A stretch of DNA of 64,000 bases, taken from Pempheris klunzingeri (taxonomy: Eukaryota > Chordata > Actinopteri > Acropomatiformes > Pempheridae). This document shows positions 1-32,840 of the stretch, piece after piece. The stretch's first letter is position 1; each line of letters begins with the position of its first letter. The position numbers were made by a program, and so were the translations under genes. The stretch covers positions 10,215,338 through 10,279,337 of the forward strand of contig NC_092028.1 in NCBI RefSeq assembly GCF_042242105.1, read 5' to 3'. Under the pieces are notes generated by a model. That model was not told where the DNA came from and did not search any database. It saw only the letters and a program-made list of their open reading frames with translations.

Positions 1-16
1 CAGAGCAGGAAAATTA

Positions 17-400
17 TTGGCATGGCAAATTAAACAGCTAGAAACTAAAATACCAATAACGTCAATTGTTGACAAAGGCCAAACAATAGTAAATCCAAAA
101 GATATCAATGATGCCTTTAGGGATTATTATCAGAAACTATATGAAGCCGAAGAGAATTGTAGCTTACAGGACATTAATGTTGCGTTAAACAGGCTAAATA
201 TCCCAGTCATTCCGGACGATGTCAAAGCAGACTTAGATTTAGAAATAAGTAAAGAGGAAATAGCACAAGCCATTGATGGAATGCAATCAGGTAAACAAGC
301 GGGACCAGACGGTATTCCTACAGATATTTATAAAAAATTTAAGGATAAATTATTAGTGCCACTTTTGGACATGTTTAAAGAAACTTTTGAAAAGGAGACT
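17..400 (+). pseudogene. LINE ORF2 fragment upstream of the RT core
   Basis: Open stretch of about 128 codons that ends only because a foreign insertion starts at 401. It contains the conserved GKQAGPDGIP segment that precedes the reverse-transcriptase core in L1-type ORF2 proteins. The first methionine is not a real start; the frame enters from outside the window. Confidence 0.75.
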
Positions 401-638
401 TAGACTTAGACTTAGACTTAGACTTCTTTATTTTATCCCCCATAGGGGGAAATTTTCTTGTTACAGCAGCAACAATATAAACAGGGACAGTGAAAGAACA
501 AAGCAATAGAAAAGACAAAAAAAAGCAACAAAAAACACGGGAAACACACAAAAATAAGGAAGAAACAAGAAAAGTTTTGAGGAGCTGCTGCAACTGGCTG
601 CCACTCTCGCGGCGCCATCTTGACTGACTGAGGCACTT
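401..638 (-). mobile_element. Short nested retroelement, Rex1/Babar-like 3' end on the minus strand
   Basis: This segment interrupts the LINE frame. Read on the minus strand it starts near the motif AAGATGGCGCCG (a YY1-like site, common at LINE 5' ends), runs through a T-rich body, and ends with GCTGCTGTAACAAG, a TTTCCCCC...GGGGGAT stem and a hexanucleotide tail (AAGTCT repeated about five times at 401-426). That 3' end resembles fish Rex1/Babar-type LINE tails. Flanks GGAGACT (394-400) and GAGGCACT (630-637) look like an imperfect target-site duplication. At 238 bp with both ends apparently present it is either an internally deleted LINE or a SINE-like derivative. Family name is inferred from memory. 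Confidence 0.6.
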
Positions 639-710
639 CCCAAAACTTTAAATCAAGCATTAATTGTTCTCCTTCCAAAGCCGGGTAAACCTGCTAACAA
701 GTGCGAGAAT

Positions 711-1418
711 ATGAGACCTATCAGTCTTCTCAATACTGACCTTAAAATTGTTTGTAAATTATTAGCAAGGCGGATTCAAAAAATACTTCCTGACATAATA
801 AATAAAGATCAGAATGGCTTTGTAAGTGGGAGACAAGGGTTCCATAATGTAAGATGGGTGCTAAATGTCCTTTATTATAAAAAAGAGGAAAAGGATACGG
901 CTCTCCTATCGCTAGACGCTGAAAAAGCCTTTGATAGGGTTGAATGGTCCTATCTTTTTAAAGCTCTTGAGAAATTTGGGATGGGAAACAATTTCATAAA
1001 ATGGGTTAAGATACTTTATAGTAAGCCTACAGCAGAAATTTTAACAAATAAAATTTTTTCCAAGCCAATAGAAATTAAGCGAGGCTGTCGACAGGGATGC
1101 CCTCTCTCTCCCCTGCTCTTTTCTTTAGCAATTGAACCATTTGCGTTAGCTATCCGTGCACACACTGAAATTTGTGGAATCACTATAGGCCCCACTGAGC
1201 ATAAGATTTCTTTGTTTGCTGATGATGTGATCTTGTTTTTGTCCAAGCTCAGCTCTTCAATCCCGGCAGTGTTGGAAGTAATTCAGTTATTTGGAAATTT
1301 CTCAGGTTATAAAGTGAACCATACTAAATCCTCCATTTTACTATTAAACACGACAGAACAAGCAAATCCTGCTCCACAAATAACACAATTTAATTTTAAA
1401 GTAGCAGAAAAATTTTAA
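711..1418 (+). pseudogene. LINE reverse transcriptase core fragment
   Basis: About 235 codons of reverse transcriptase: RPISLLN, the [11 protein letters not shown] block carrying the first catalytic aspartate, [10 protein letters not shown], and [10 protein letters not shown] with the catalytic aspartate pair. The frame ends at a TAA where related elements keep an aromatic-lysine-tyrosine-leucine-glycine context, so the stop looks like a point mutation. In-frame LINE sequence can also be read upstream of the first ATG, back to about 640. Confidence 0.85.
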
Positions 1419-1512
1419 TATTTAGGAATACAAATCGTGCCAAACATAGAGCAGACATAAAATTAATTACAAAAAAATAAAAGAGGAAATTAATAACTTA
1501 ATCGACAGGTGG

Positions 1513-2921
1513 ATGAAGTTGCCTATATCGGTGATGGGAAGAATTAATGTTCTCAAAATGACTGTACTACTAAAGCTGCTGTATCTATTCCAAAATATTC
1601 CTTTGCCTCCTCCTTCTGATTTGTTTAAATGGATAAAAAAAGTTGCAACCAGTTTTATATGGAACAATGGTAAACCAAAACGCCGTCTCTCCCTCCTTTA
1701 TTTCCCATTTGATCAAGGGGGGTTAAAATGCCCCAATTTTTTATGGTACTGCTGGGCCGCACAACTTCGCTCATTGACGTTCTATTTTTCAGAAAAAGTT
1801 AATCCACATTGGGTAGAGATGGAGTCACAGAATTTAAAATTACCTCTCCCCTCATTTCTATATTCTGACACAGCTAAAAATTTGCTTAAACAGATCAGAA
1901 ATCCGATTCTGAAACACATGGTAGGGGTCTGGAATGATGTCAGAAAATACCTGAATGAGTCAAACTTCTTATTGCAGTTTAGCCCAGTTTGGGGTAATCG
2001 GTCGTTTAAACCTGGGAGGGCAGATGGTACATTTAAAATATGAGAATCAAGGGGACTGAAAATGATTCGTAACCTTTATCCTCCACAGTCAGATGTTTTT
2101 ATGACCTTTGGAGAACTACAAGTGAGGTTTAATTTGGACAAAAAACACTACTTCAGATATTTACAGTTGAGAAGTTTTGTCAATACCAATCAAGGTGGTC
2201 TTAACAAGGTTCCCCATACACAACTGGAAAAACTGTAAAGAATGCATTAAGGAAGGGTATTATCTCAGACTTTTTACAATTTGTTGTTATGTAACACATC
2301 AGAAAATTCAGCAAAGAAATTAATTTCTTGGAATGAAGACCTATCTGCCAATATCAGTGAACAGGATTGGGAAAGGGCATGCAATAAAGTCCATAAAGTG
2401 TCAATTAATAGTCGTCTAAGGATACTGCAATTCAAATGGCTAATGCGTGTATATATACAACACCTGTGAAATTAAATAGGTACAATAGGAACATACCAGA
2501 CATATGTATGAAATGCGGCTTAAAAGGTATGTTAATACACTGTATCTGGGAATGCAGTCAAATAAAAACTTTTTGGGTAGACGTGAAAAACTTAATTGAA
2601 AAGATCATTTCAAAACAGATTGCGTTGGATCCCAAACTATTTATAATGGCTATATATCCGGATAAACATAACTTTAGTAAAGCAGAAAGTACTTTTATTG
2701 ATTTAAGCTCAATGATAGCAAAAAGATGTATTGCTATAAATTGGAAAAATATGAATGGACCTGGCATCTCCCAATGGTTAAAACAGATGTTGTCTAGCTT
2801 ACCTTTGGAAAGAATAACATATATACATAAGTCAAGGCAACAAGAATTCGAAAAGATTTGGGGACCCTTTATTGACTTTACTAAGGACTTTGATGTTTCT
2901 GATGACTTGGCTAATTTTTGA
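1513..2921 (+). pseudogene. LINE ORF2 C-terminal region, frameshifted
   Basis: Three open pieces (1513-2043, 2281-2469 and 2436-2921) in shifting frames carry L1-like C-terminal sequence, including a WMKLPISVMGRINVLKM segment typical of the region after the RT and a CMKCG...HCIWEC zinc-knuckle-like motif around 2508-2560. Stops and indels separate them. After 2921 comes AT-rich 3' UTR to the A-run at about 3178. Confidence 0.7.
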
Positions 2922-3878
2922 ATCCCTTGCAACCATGTACTGTATCTAGAGATGACCATCTCCTAAATTCAAAAAGAGAAGCTATGTTCTTGAAAGGCCC
3001 TGTTTTATGTGTTATCTCGGTTTATTCTATTTCTGTATTGCTTTTCTTTTTATATTTGTTTTCTATGTTTGTGTAAAACATGTGATACTGAACTGCTTCG
3101 TAAGAACGAGCATAATTGAAAAATTGTATCACTGTGAAAGAAAAAAACTCTGATAAAATGTTTATGAAAAAAAAAAATAGACATATTACATACCTGTCTA
3201 GGAGGAAGAGGGCCTATTCAGGATCTGTTTGGAGTCCTTTCAAGTCCCCCATTCTCTCGCCCATGCACCTTTTTTTTAGTTCTTTTTTTCTTTATCAAAA
3301 TCAGAAAAATCTCTTTGGCTTTCTTTAAACTGGCCAACTTGGCTACTCACTACGACTCTTCTGGTCTGTGTGCTAAATCGTTTCATCTGTTTTCACAGAG
3401 AGTCTGACTTGGGGACAGGTCTCGTTTGCTTATTTGGGTCATAAGTAGGCATCAGGATTAAACTGAGTCTGGAGGAAAACAGAAATCTTCCCTTGTGCTT
3501 CTCGACTACGGCCTCAAAGCCTGCAACTGATGGATTGTGAATGATTAAAATGTCTTTATGATCTGCCTTTACAGAGAGATTGTTAATATCACGGTGCATT
3601 GCTTATCATCATATCGCACACCCCTAGTCCCAAGTTGTGAATATAGTAGTTGGCCTTGCCTTTTGTTTCTGTTTGTATCCCGGGTGTTGCTGTGTTGTAA
3701 GGTTTTTATTTCACTTTGCCTCTTCTTGGCAGTAACTCGCAGGAAAAAGCTACTAAAGCGGTGCCAAAGATGCCGCTTGTATGAATACAGTTTGCCAAAT
3801 AAAAAGGATGTATTTAGAAAGCACATCTGACTCTTTAAATCTGCTTTTTCCTTTTTATTGCATTTTTCCCATTGTCTT

Positions 3879-3884
<6 letters not shown>

Positions 3885-3924
<40 letters not shown>
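3885..3924. repeat. (TG)n microsatellite
   Basis: About 20 uninterrupted TG units, followed by imperfect TG-rich sequence to about 3957. Confidence 0.95.
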
Positions 3925-3925
<1 letters not shown>

Positions 3926-4534
3926 TTGTGCATGTGTGTGTCTTGTGCGTGTGTTCGCGTTATTGCCTATGACTGGTATTAAAAATCTTAGCCAGACTAA
4001 TGAATTTTATTACATGGCGGGTGATCCAGATGACTGGGGTTTCGTTATAATACTTCCCTCCCGTCACGTCTGTCTGACATAGCAGCTCTCTCACATCGCA
4101 CCCCAGACAGGCATTTGGCATTGACTCAAAATGTCCAGACGTCTTACTCACAGCCCCATTGTTTCATATCCCTTTTGGTAAGCAGCATGATAATTACAGT
4201 GGGATGCAGTTCTGCGAATCGTACAGATGATTAGTTTTTTTAGACTGAGCCCACCCGAGCAGATGTGCCACAACAGGTTCACATGGTGAGATTTTATCAC
4301 ACCCTCAGCCTCGCCTGACACACGCGAAGAAGGAGAGAAGAGAGCAGCGCGAATGCCCTGGAGGAGGCAGATACTGTACAAGCAGGCAGGGAATAATCTG
4401 TAGGTTTCATCTAGCTGTCTCTTATTCCCCACGCATCTTTGGCTGTTTGCATGCATAATTACCCGACCATGTTCTTTTCTTGCATAACAGGAAAATAAAC
4501 CGATCCTTTTAATGTTGTTGTTTTTTGCCAGGGG

Positions 4535-4700
4535 ATGGCTGTGTCAGTCTGTCCGTCCACCATTTGAGATGGAACTATTGGATGAATTACCATGAAATTT
4601 AATACAGATATTTATGGTCCCCAGTGGATGAACCCTTGTGACTTCGGTGATCCTGTGAGTTTTCCTGTGGCTGTTGAACTTCTCATGCACTGCTTGGAAG
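4535..4700. repeat. Fish dispersed repeat fragment
   Basis: The phrases TGAATTACCATGAAATTT and ACTTCGGTGATCC, in this order and spacing, match what I remember of a repeat seen in many spiny-rayed fish genomes. The class is not known to me. Confidence 0.4.
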
Positions 4701-5469
4701 CAAACAGCCCTTGAATTATAGATCTAATATTACAGCCCTCCACATTTGACAGCAAGATTGATGACTGTTTATACCCAATTACATTTCCAATTAAGCTGGT
4801 TTAATCAAGCTGGTCCTATTGATTTTTTTTCTTCATATAAACCAAAAGGGCTTGAAGTTAATTTTAAAAAGTCATTTTGTAGAAGAAATGAACACCCTTT
4901 TTCCATTCTGACAGACTCATAGAAATGTTTCGGGGTATTTTCATAGTTGCAGCAGTTTCGTCGCTGCTCATCACGTCACGGTCATCTCCCCACTGTATCT
5001 CTCCCTCCGCAGTCCTCTGTCTCACTCCGCCTGACGTGGGGAGCGCTGCTGTGAATGTTATAAATGATTCATGGGATCACAGTCTGCTTGTGGTGCTCGG
5101 TCTCATTCTCAGGGTCAGATTTACACATTCGCATTCACAGGCTGGAAAATCCCTCTCAGTCACCCCACCTTCCTCTTCCTCTTCCGCCTCCACGTCCCGA
5201 CTGTGTCTTGTAATGTGTCCTTGGCGAGGCGACTCCGCGGTAGCCTCTGTGGCGGATGTGTGTCTCCCCCGTATTGCTGGGGACATCCTGAGTGAGACTC
5301 TTGTCAACACTTTAGCTGTCACATGTTGATTACTAGTACTTCTCTCTAACAGCTTTAGTCACACTCACACTTCCAATCTCTAATCAGCAATCGTGTTTCT
5401 CATGGTGTCTAGGAGCAGGCCTGTCATTACTGAATATTAATTATGTCTCCCTCTCCTTCTTCCACTCAG

Positions 5470-23195
<17,726 letters not shown>

Positions 23196-25640
23196 GTCAC
23201 CGACGCAGGCGGAGCTCAGCAACAACCAGAGACAACGCGGTTTGGCCACGATGAGCCTCCCCCCACAAATCGGTTCACTTCAGACGGGGGTCACCTACGC
23301 TTGCTTCACCCAGAGACGCCCATACTTCCTGGGGACACGTGGCCAAGCTAAGGGAGGGTGGGCAGAGAAGACCAGAAAATGTCATCTGACTGTGGGTTTT
23401 TTTTCTTTTTAAGACCCTCCAGCCCTCCTTTATATCTTTTTTTTATCATTGAAAAGGATCTCTTCAGCTGCTAATAACTCAGACTATTTACTAACTCGTG
23501 GAACCTGCAAATTTTGCCGGCTCTAATCTTTTTTCTAAGTTCATTTTAGCATTTAAAAAAATAGACTGTTTTCCATGTAGCAATGCTCCATCATCCACCA
23601 AGCAGAACACAAGGTCAGTCCACTCTGAAACGACATTAACAAGACTGGTTTGTTTGCTAGAGTACAGGGTTATTAATGGTTACCACAACCACTCAGAAAC
23701 ACTAAATTTGGATGCGGAGTGTGCATGACTCTGGCTGTTTGGTGCCTCAGAGCGATCACACTGAGGCTATCAGCAATGCCGAGGCTGGAAAATGGGGATG
23801 TGTGCGGATGAGAAGGCAACACTAGAGACTGTATTAGGCAGAGCCTGACTGTTTACAGCCCTCTCCAAAGACAGCAGCAGGGACCTCTGCTCCTGAATCG
23901 CTGCCCAACAACTAGCGCTGCATTCCCAGAAACCTATTTCACATGTTCGACAACTAGTTTTGTTTGAAAATGAGTGAATAGCTTGAAATGTGTTATTTTT
24001 ATATAACAGGGAAAGTTTTGAAAAAGAAACAATAAAATTCTATATAATATATATAATTTATTGCTGTTATATTTCAGAAACCCCTTTCCGCTGTTCCAGA
24101 AAAATAAAATCTTTTAAATGTTAAGTGTTACTGTTTAAATTATAGAAGACAATTTGTGGAAACAGAATTAAGCTTGACTGAACTTCACTTAAGAATGCTG
24201 TGGTTTATTGCTGGACATCACCTCTCTCACACTGTTCAAGGAGAGGTGTGTCTTCAAGGGCAAAAAAAAAAAAAATCTTAAACGCATCATCCTCCGAGTG
24301 CCATAATCCTTTTGAATAAATGAACCTTTGCAAATATTGAGCAGACCCTTTAAATTCTACTGATTTCATCTTGGAGCTACATATGGTGGTGTGATGTCTC
24401 CCTTCCATTACCTTTTAACAGTTCATCATTTGTAGCTGTGCTATATTACTAGCAAAGAGACGTACCATTCATTTCTAATGGTATTCTGTTTAGAAGAGTC
24501 CAAAGTCCATTATAAGCCACTCTGTGCTGCCTCCACACCACCATTGTTGAAAAAAGAAAAACCTCTACTACCTTCTAGCTATGTGGTGCTAAATAGCATT
24601 AACGTTTGTCTAATATTGGCAACCTTACTCATCGACATACTACTGCTTGATGCACAACACACTACTCATGCTCATACCTGTTTGTGGCCGCGAAGCCTGT
24701 CCAAGAAACCAAGAGGTCTACCTAGCCACATTCTCAGGAGATGTCATATATAGTTTGCGATGTTATTTGATTTGACGACTGACGAGAAGCCAATTCTGAC
24801 CATTTGTCTCTTTTCCCTGAATGTTAAGGGGTCTAAAAGTCGTCATTCATACAGTTTTGCCCACATCAGACTATTAACAGACATTAATCGTTGCATGTGT
24901 CCATATGTGCTTTTGGTGGAAAGGGAATTGAATGAAATGAACCTGTTTTAACCTGCTACGCAGTCCTATCAGTGATGTTTTTATTTAGAGGAAGAGGATT
25001 GTTTTCTACGATTTAAATACGAAATTCTTGAATGTTTTCAAAAGATATGCTGCCTGTTTAGCAATCTCTATGACCGTGGACTGTTCTTAACGTTTGCATA
25101 CGCTAAATTAAAATGAACTGTTCATTTTCATTCTTCTACGTGGACTAATTGTGTATGCAAAGTGAAAAGTGTCCTCAGACGGTGCTTTGTACAGTAATAA
25201 GATATTGTTCATATATGTGGATCAAACAACCTGTAATTTATCTTTAACTTAAGTAGAAGAAGATTTTCTTGAAATGAGAAGAGGAATTGCACACAAACAG
25301 AGTGAGGTCGCCACGTGTATTTAATGGTGACTTCTGTAACAGATATTCATTCGCCTTTAAGTCCAGTGCACAAGCTGATGGCCCTACTGTCTGTTCCAAC
25401 AACACGTCATCGCTCAGCGTCTCTGCCTCTCATTGAAGAACTGAACTTTTTATGAAACAAGTCACAGTTGAGAGATGCCGCTCTTTTTTTTTTTTTTTTT
25501 TTAGATAGCATGATCCACTAGCAGGACTATATCTCTCATAGCTGACTGATGCAATTTGATGTATGTTAACACTATCATTTTGTAAGAGTATTTTATTTTT
25601 GTGTGTAATTAGTTCTAATTAAACTTGCCTTTGTCTAACA
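23196..25640 (+). other. smurf2: Probable smurf2 3' UTR
   Basis: AT-rich sequence after the smurf2 stop. Possible polyadenylation signals are AATAAA at 24031-24036 and 24103-24108, and ATTAAA at 25618-25623. Long 3' UTRs are usual for this gene family, but the true end cannot be fixed from sequence. A T19 run lies at about 25484-25502. Confidence 0.5.
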
Positions 25641-27290
25641 ATGTAAGGCCTTGTACAAAGATATGTCCTGTCCTTTTTCTGTTTGAATCGCTTTTTTAAT
25701 CTGTGTTACTGTCAGGGTACTTACAGTAGAGGTGTCCTTAAAGAGGCCCATTGATACTGCAATTATTTACATTAGATCAGTTTATCGGGGGTGTGTTAGT
25801 ACCACGCTGCCTGAAAATAAATGTCCAGTGCGGGATGCAAAGGCCTGTGCTTTACATCTGAATGGAACACGTCCCCCGACCACCCACTGTGTGCTCACTG
25901 ATAACCACTGTGGATTAAAACGTCTGGCAGATGTGTTGGGGAGGGGGAAGGGGGGAAAGGGGTAAAATGACAATGAATGAGCTGTTGGGGGGGTGTTAAG
26001 TGCAAATTTTTGTTGTTTCGTGGAGCTGCAACCAACCACATGATACTACAGAGAGGTCTTGAAAGTCGTCCTCATACACAGTCAGGAAAGATGATAGAAG
26101 ATCAAGTTCACTCAGTGAAGAAAGCTCACTTTCACTGAAAGTTCAGGCTTTTGGTCCACCTTTGAGCTCCGATGTGACCTCTGTTTATTTTCCAGCTTTG
26201 TGCTATACTCAGTGGAGGAATGTGACCAAGTACATTTACTGAAGTACTGTACTTGTGTACTAATGTGCCTCTTGAGTCTTGTCTTTGCATGCCTTCATTT
26301 CAAAGGGAAATATACTTTTTACTACATTTAACAGGTTTAGTTACTAGTTTGCCAAATAAAACTATGAACCTGTATATACAAGCAACAAAGAAATGATTAG
26401 TTAATTAGTTGCTTGACAGAAAATGAATTGGCAACTATTTTGATAGTCATTGTTGTTTCATAGTTCCAGCGTCACAAATGTGAAGATTTGCTCATTTTCC
26501 TTTTAGTTACGTTACTACTTTTGACTGGACAAGAACTTTGGGCTCAGAGTAATTGTAACAGCATGAACCAGCAGTCAATCAAACAATTGATTAAAGGAGA
26601 AAATAATCAGCAGATTAATCCCTTATGAAAATAATCATTAGGTGCAGTCTGCCACAGGGGATTTTTTTTTTTTTTTTAGCTTTTGATACTGTTACGTACA
26701 TTTTCCTGAATATACTTATAGCCTACTTAAGTAACATGTTGAATGCAGAGTTTTAACTTAAAAATAGCACTTCTTCGCAGTATTATGACAGCTTTACTGA
26801 TATTAGTACTTGGGCTAATGAATTCATGTACTTCCTCAACCACTAGCGACGCCATCAATATAATCGGTGTGTACAGTAAAAGTCTGTAATAATTAGCTTG
26901 TCCATGATGCTCGTTTTACAAAAGTAAAATGAGCCTCGTGACACGTGTTAGATTCATACACACTGAGTTTAATTCAAAATCATAAAAGAAGAAAAAAAAA
27001 AACTCTTTCTTGTTTGGGTTGGTCCTGATGACGTCACTTACCGTAACACATCGGAAGCGCAGGCAAAGCCGGATCACCAGTTTCTGTCTCGTACATATCC
27101 GTCCGCCAACTCGGCCGTAATCATTAAACACAATGTATCAAAAGCTTGTAAAATATATTCGGTTGAGAACTTATGGGTCCGGATGTAGTATTTACAGCAG
27201 TAGCTACAATGAATGTGAACACATTTTCACCATCCTGTGATGTATCTATATTATCAGTCGACTGAAACGCAAGTTAAAATAAACGTATGG
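25641..27290. other. smurf2-ddx5 intergenic region
   Basis: About 1.6 kb. It contains a G-rich stretch (25938-25992), a composite dispersed repeat (26210-26845) and, nearest ddx5, a CpG-bearing promoter-like segment. No protein-coding gene is recognisable on either strand. Confidence 0.6.
26210..26845 (+). mobile_element. hAT-like non-autonomous repeat with internal second repeat
   Basis: Begins CAGTGGAGGAATGTGACCAA, continues with the stepped TAC/GTAC pattern (AAGTACATTTACTGAAGTAC) and ends ACTTCCTCAACCACTA, a near match to inverted CAGTG termini. This is the 'tacttaagtaca' repeat common in spiny-rayed fishes, which I take to be hAT-derived. An internal block at about 26385-26650 resembles a different fish repeat rich in GATTA/TTAATC, reading in the opposite orientation. 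Confidence 0.55.
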
Positions 27291-27454
27291 CGGACGAATA
27301 CATCGGAAGCGGTACTTCCTCTTGCCTTATAAACCGGGCCTCATTTTCACACTACCGGCATTTCAGCACCACTGCCGCTCGGGATTTTTTTAGACGGCGG
27401 TCAAGCCACAGTGTAGAATATTTATCTTTTTTATTTATACAACTTGTTTACAAC
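27028..27454 (+). promoter_or_regulatory. ddx5: ddx5 promoter and 5' UTR region
   Basis: Contains a perfect cAMP-response palindrome TGACGTCA (27029-27036), two copies of ACATCGGAAGCG (27048-27059 and 27300-27311, ETS-like CGGAAG core), a YY1-like ATGGCGGAC and a TATA-like TTATAAA at 27327-27333, about 125 bases before the ddx5 ATG. The elements are read by eye; which are used is unknown. If the TATA-like site sets the start, transcription begins near 27360. Confidence 0.5.
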
Positions 27455-32502
<5,048 letters not shown>

Positions 32503-32820
32503 ACACACCACATACTTGAAGAAGTAACTTATTGGTTTTTGTCCTGTTAAGTTCTACACTTAATCCAGAATTTTTGTATTTACACAACAGGGTTACAAAC
32601 ATCAACCTCCTATTAAGCCTTTTAAGATCTGCAGTGCAGCAATAGTGGTGTTGCACTTGTTTTTCCCCATACTATTTAATTTGTTACATTCCTAAGTAAT
32701 GTTTAGTTATGTTTTTGTACTAGGTAATTACAGATGTATTGCTTTTTCATGTGTATCATTGAAAGTGATGTTAAGCTCCTACCCTGGAAGTGCACTGCAT
32801 GATCTTTCAAATAAAACATT
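32503..32820 (+). other. ddx5: ddx5 3' UTR
   Basis: AT-rich 3' UTR of about 320 bases ending just after the polyadenylation signal at 32810-32815. Confidence 0.8.
32810..32815 (+). terminator. ddx5: ddx5 polyadenylation signal AATAAA
   Basis: AATAAA 308 bases after the ddx5 stop. A genomic run of about 20 A follows at 32821-32840, then a T/G-rich stretch consistent with a downstream element. Confidence 0.8.
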
Positions 32821-32840
32821 AAAAAAAAAAAAAAAAAAAA

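Larger units (their letters stand above)
1..3178 (+). mobile_element. L1-like LINE retrotransposon, 5'-truncated by the window edge, decayed
   Basis: A non-LTR retrotransposon whose ORF2-like reading frame runs across the region. Visible are the reverse-transcriptase approach (GKQAGPDGIP), a core with [28 protein letters not shown] and the catalytic FADD box, and a C-terminal part with a CxxC...HCIWEC zinc-knuckle-like pattern. A 3' UTR of about 250 bases ends in an A-run near 3166-3178, as expected for the L1/Tx1 group. The frame is broken by a nested insertion (401-638), a stop at about 1417 and frameshifts at about 1450, 2040 and 2280, so the copy is dead. It lies in the same orientation as smurf2, in an intron left of the first visible smurf2 exon. 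L1 versus Tx1 assignment is by memory of family motifs. Confidence 0.85.
3179..5469 (+). other. smurf2 intron, no coding exon seen
   Basis: Non-coding sequence between the LINE and the first visible smurf2 exon. It contains a TG microsatellite (3885-3924) and a stretch at about 4535-4700 that resembles a widespread fish repeat. No exon encoding the N-terminal half of the C2 domain was found, so the earlier smurf2 exons must lie left of the window. Confidence 0.6.

Noticed and set aside
3781-4082. Valine/cysteine-rich open frames over the TG microsatellite
   Set aside because: Products of a simple repeat, not coding.
26916-27131. Minus-strand frame upstream of ddx5 as a protein-coding gene
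   Set aside because: No homology recognised; after the donor-like site the frame runs into A/T-rich sequence. Kept only as a possible non-coding or relic first exon.
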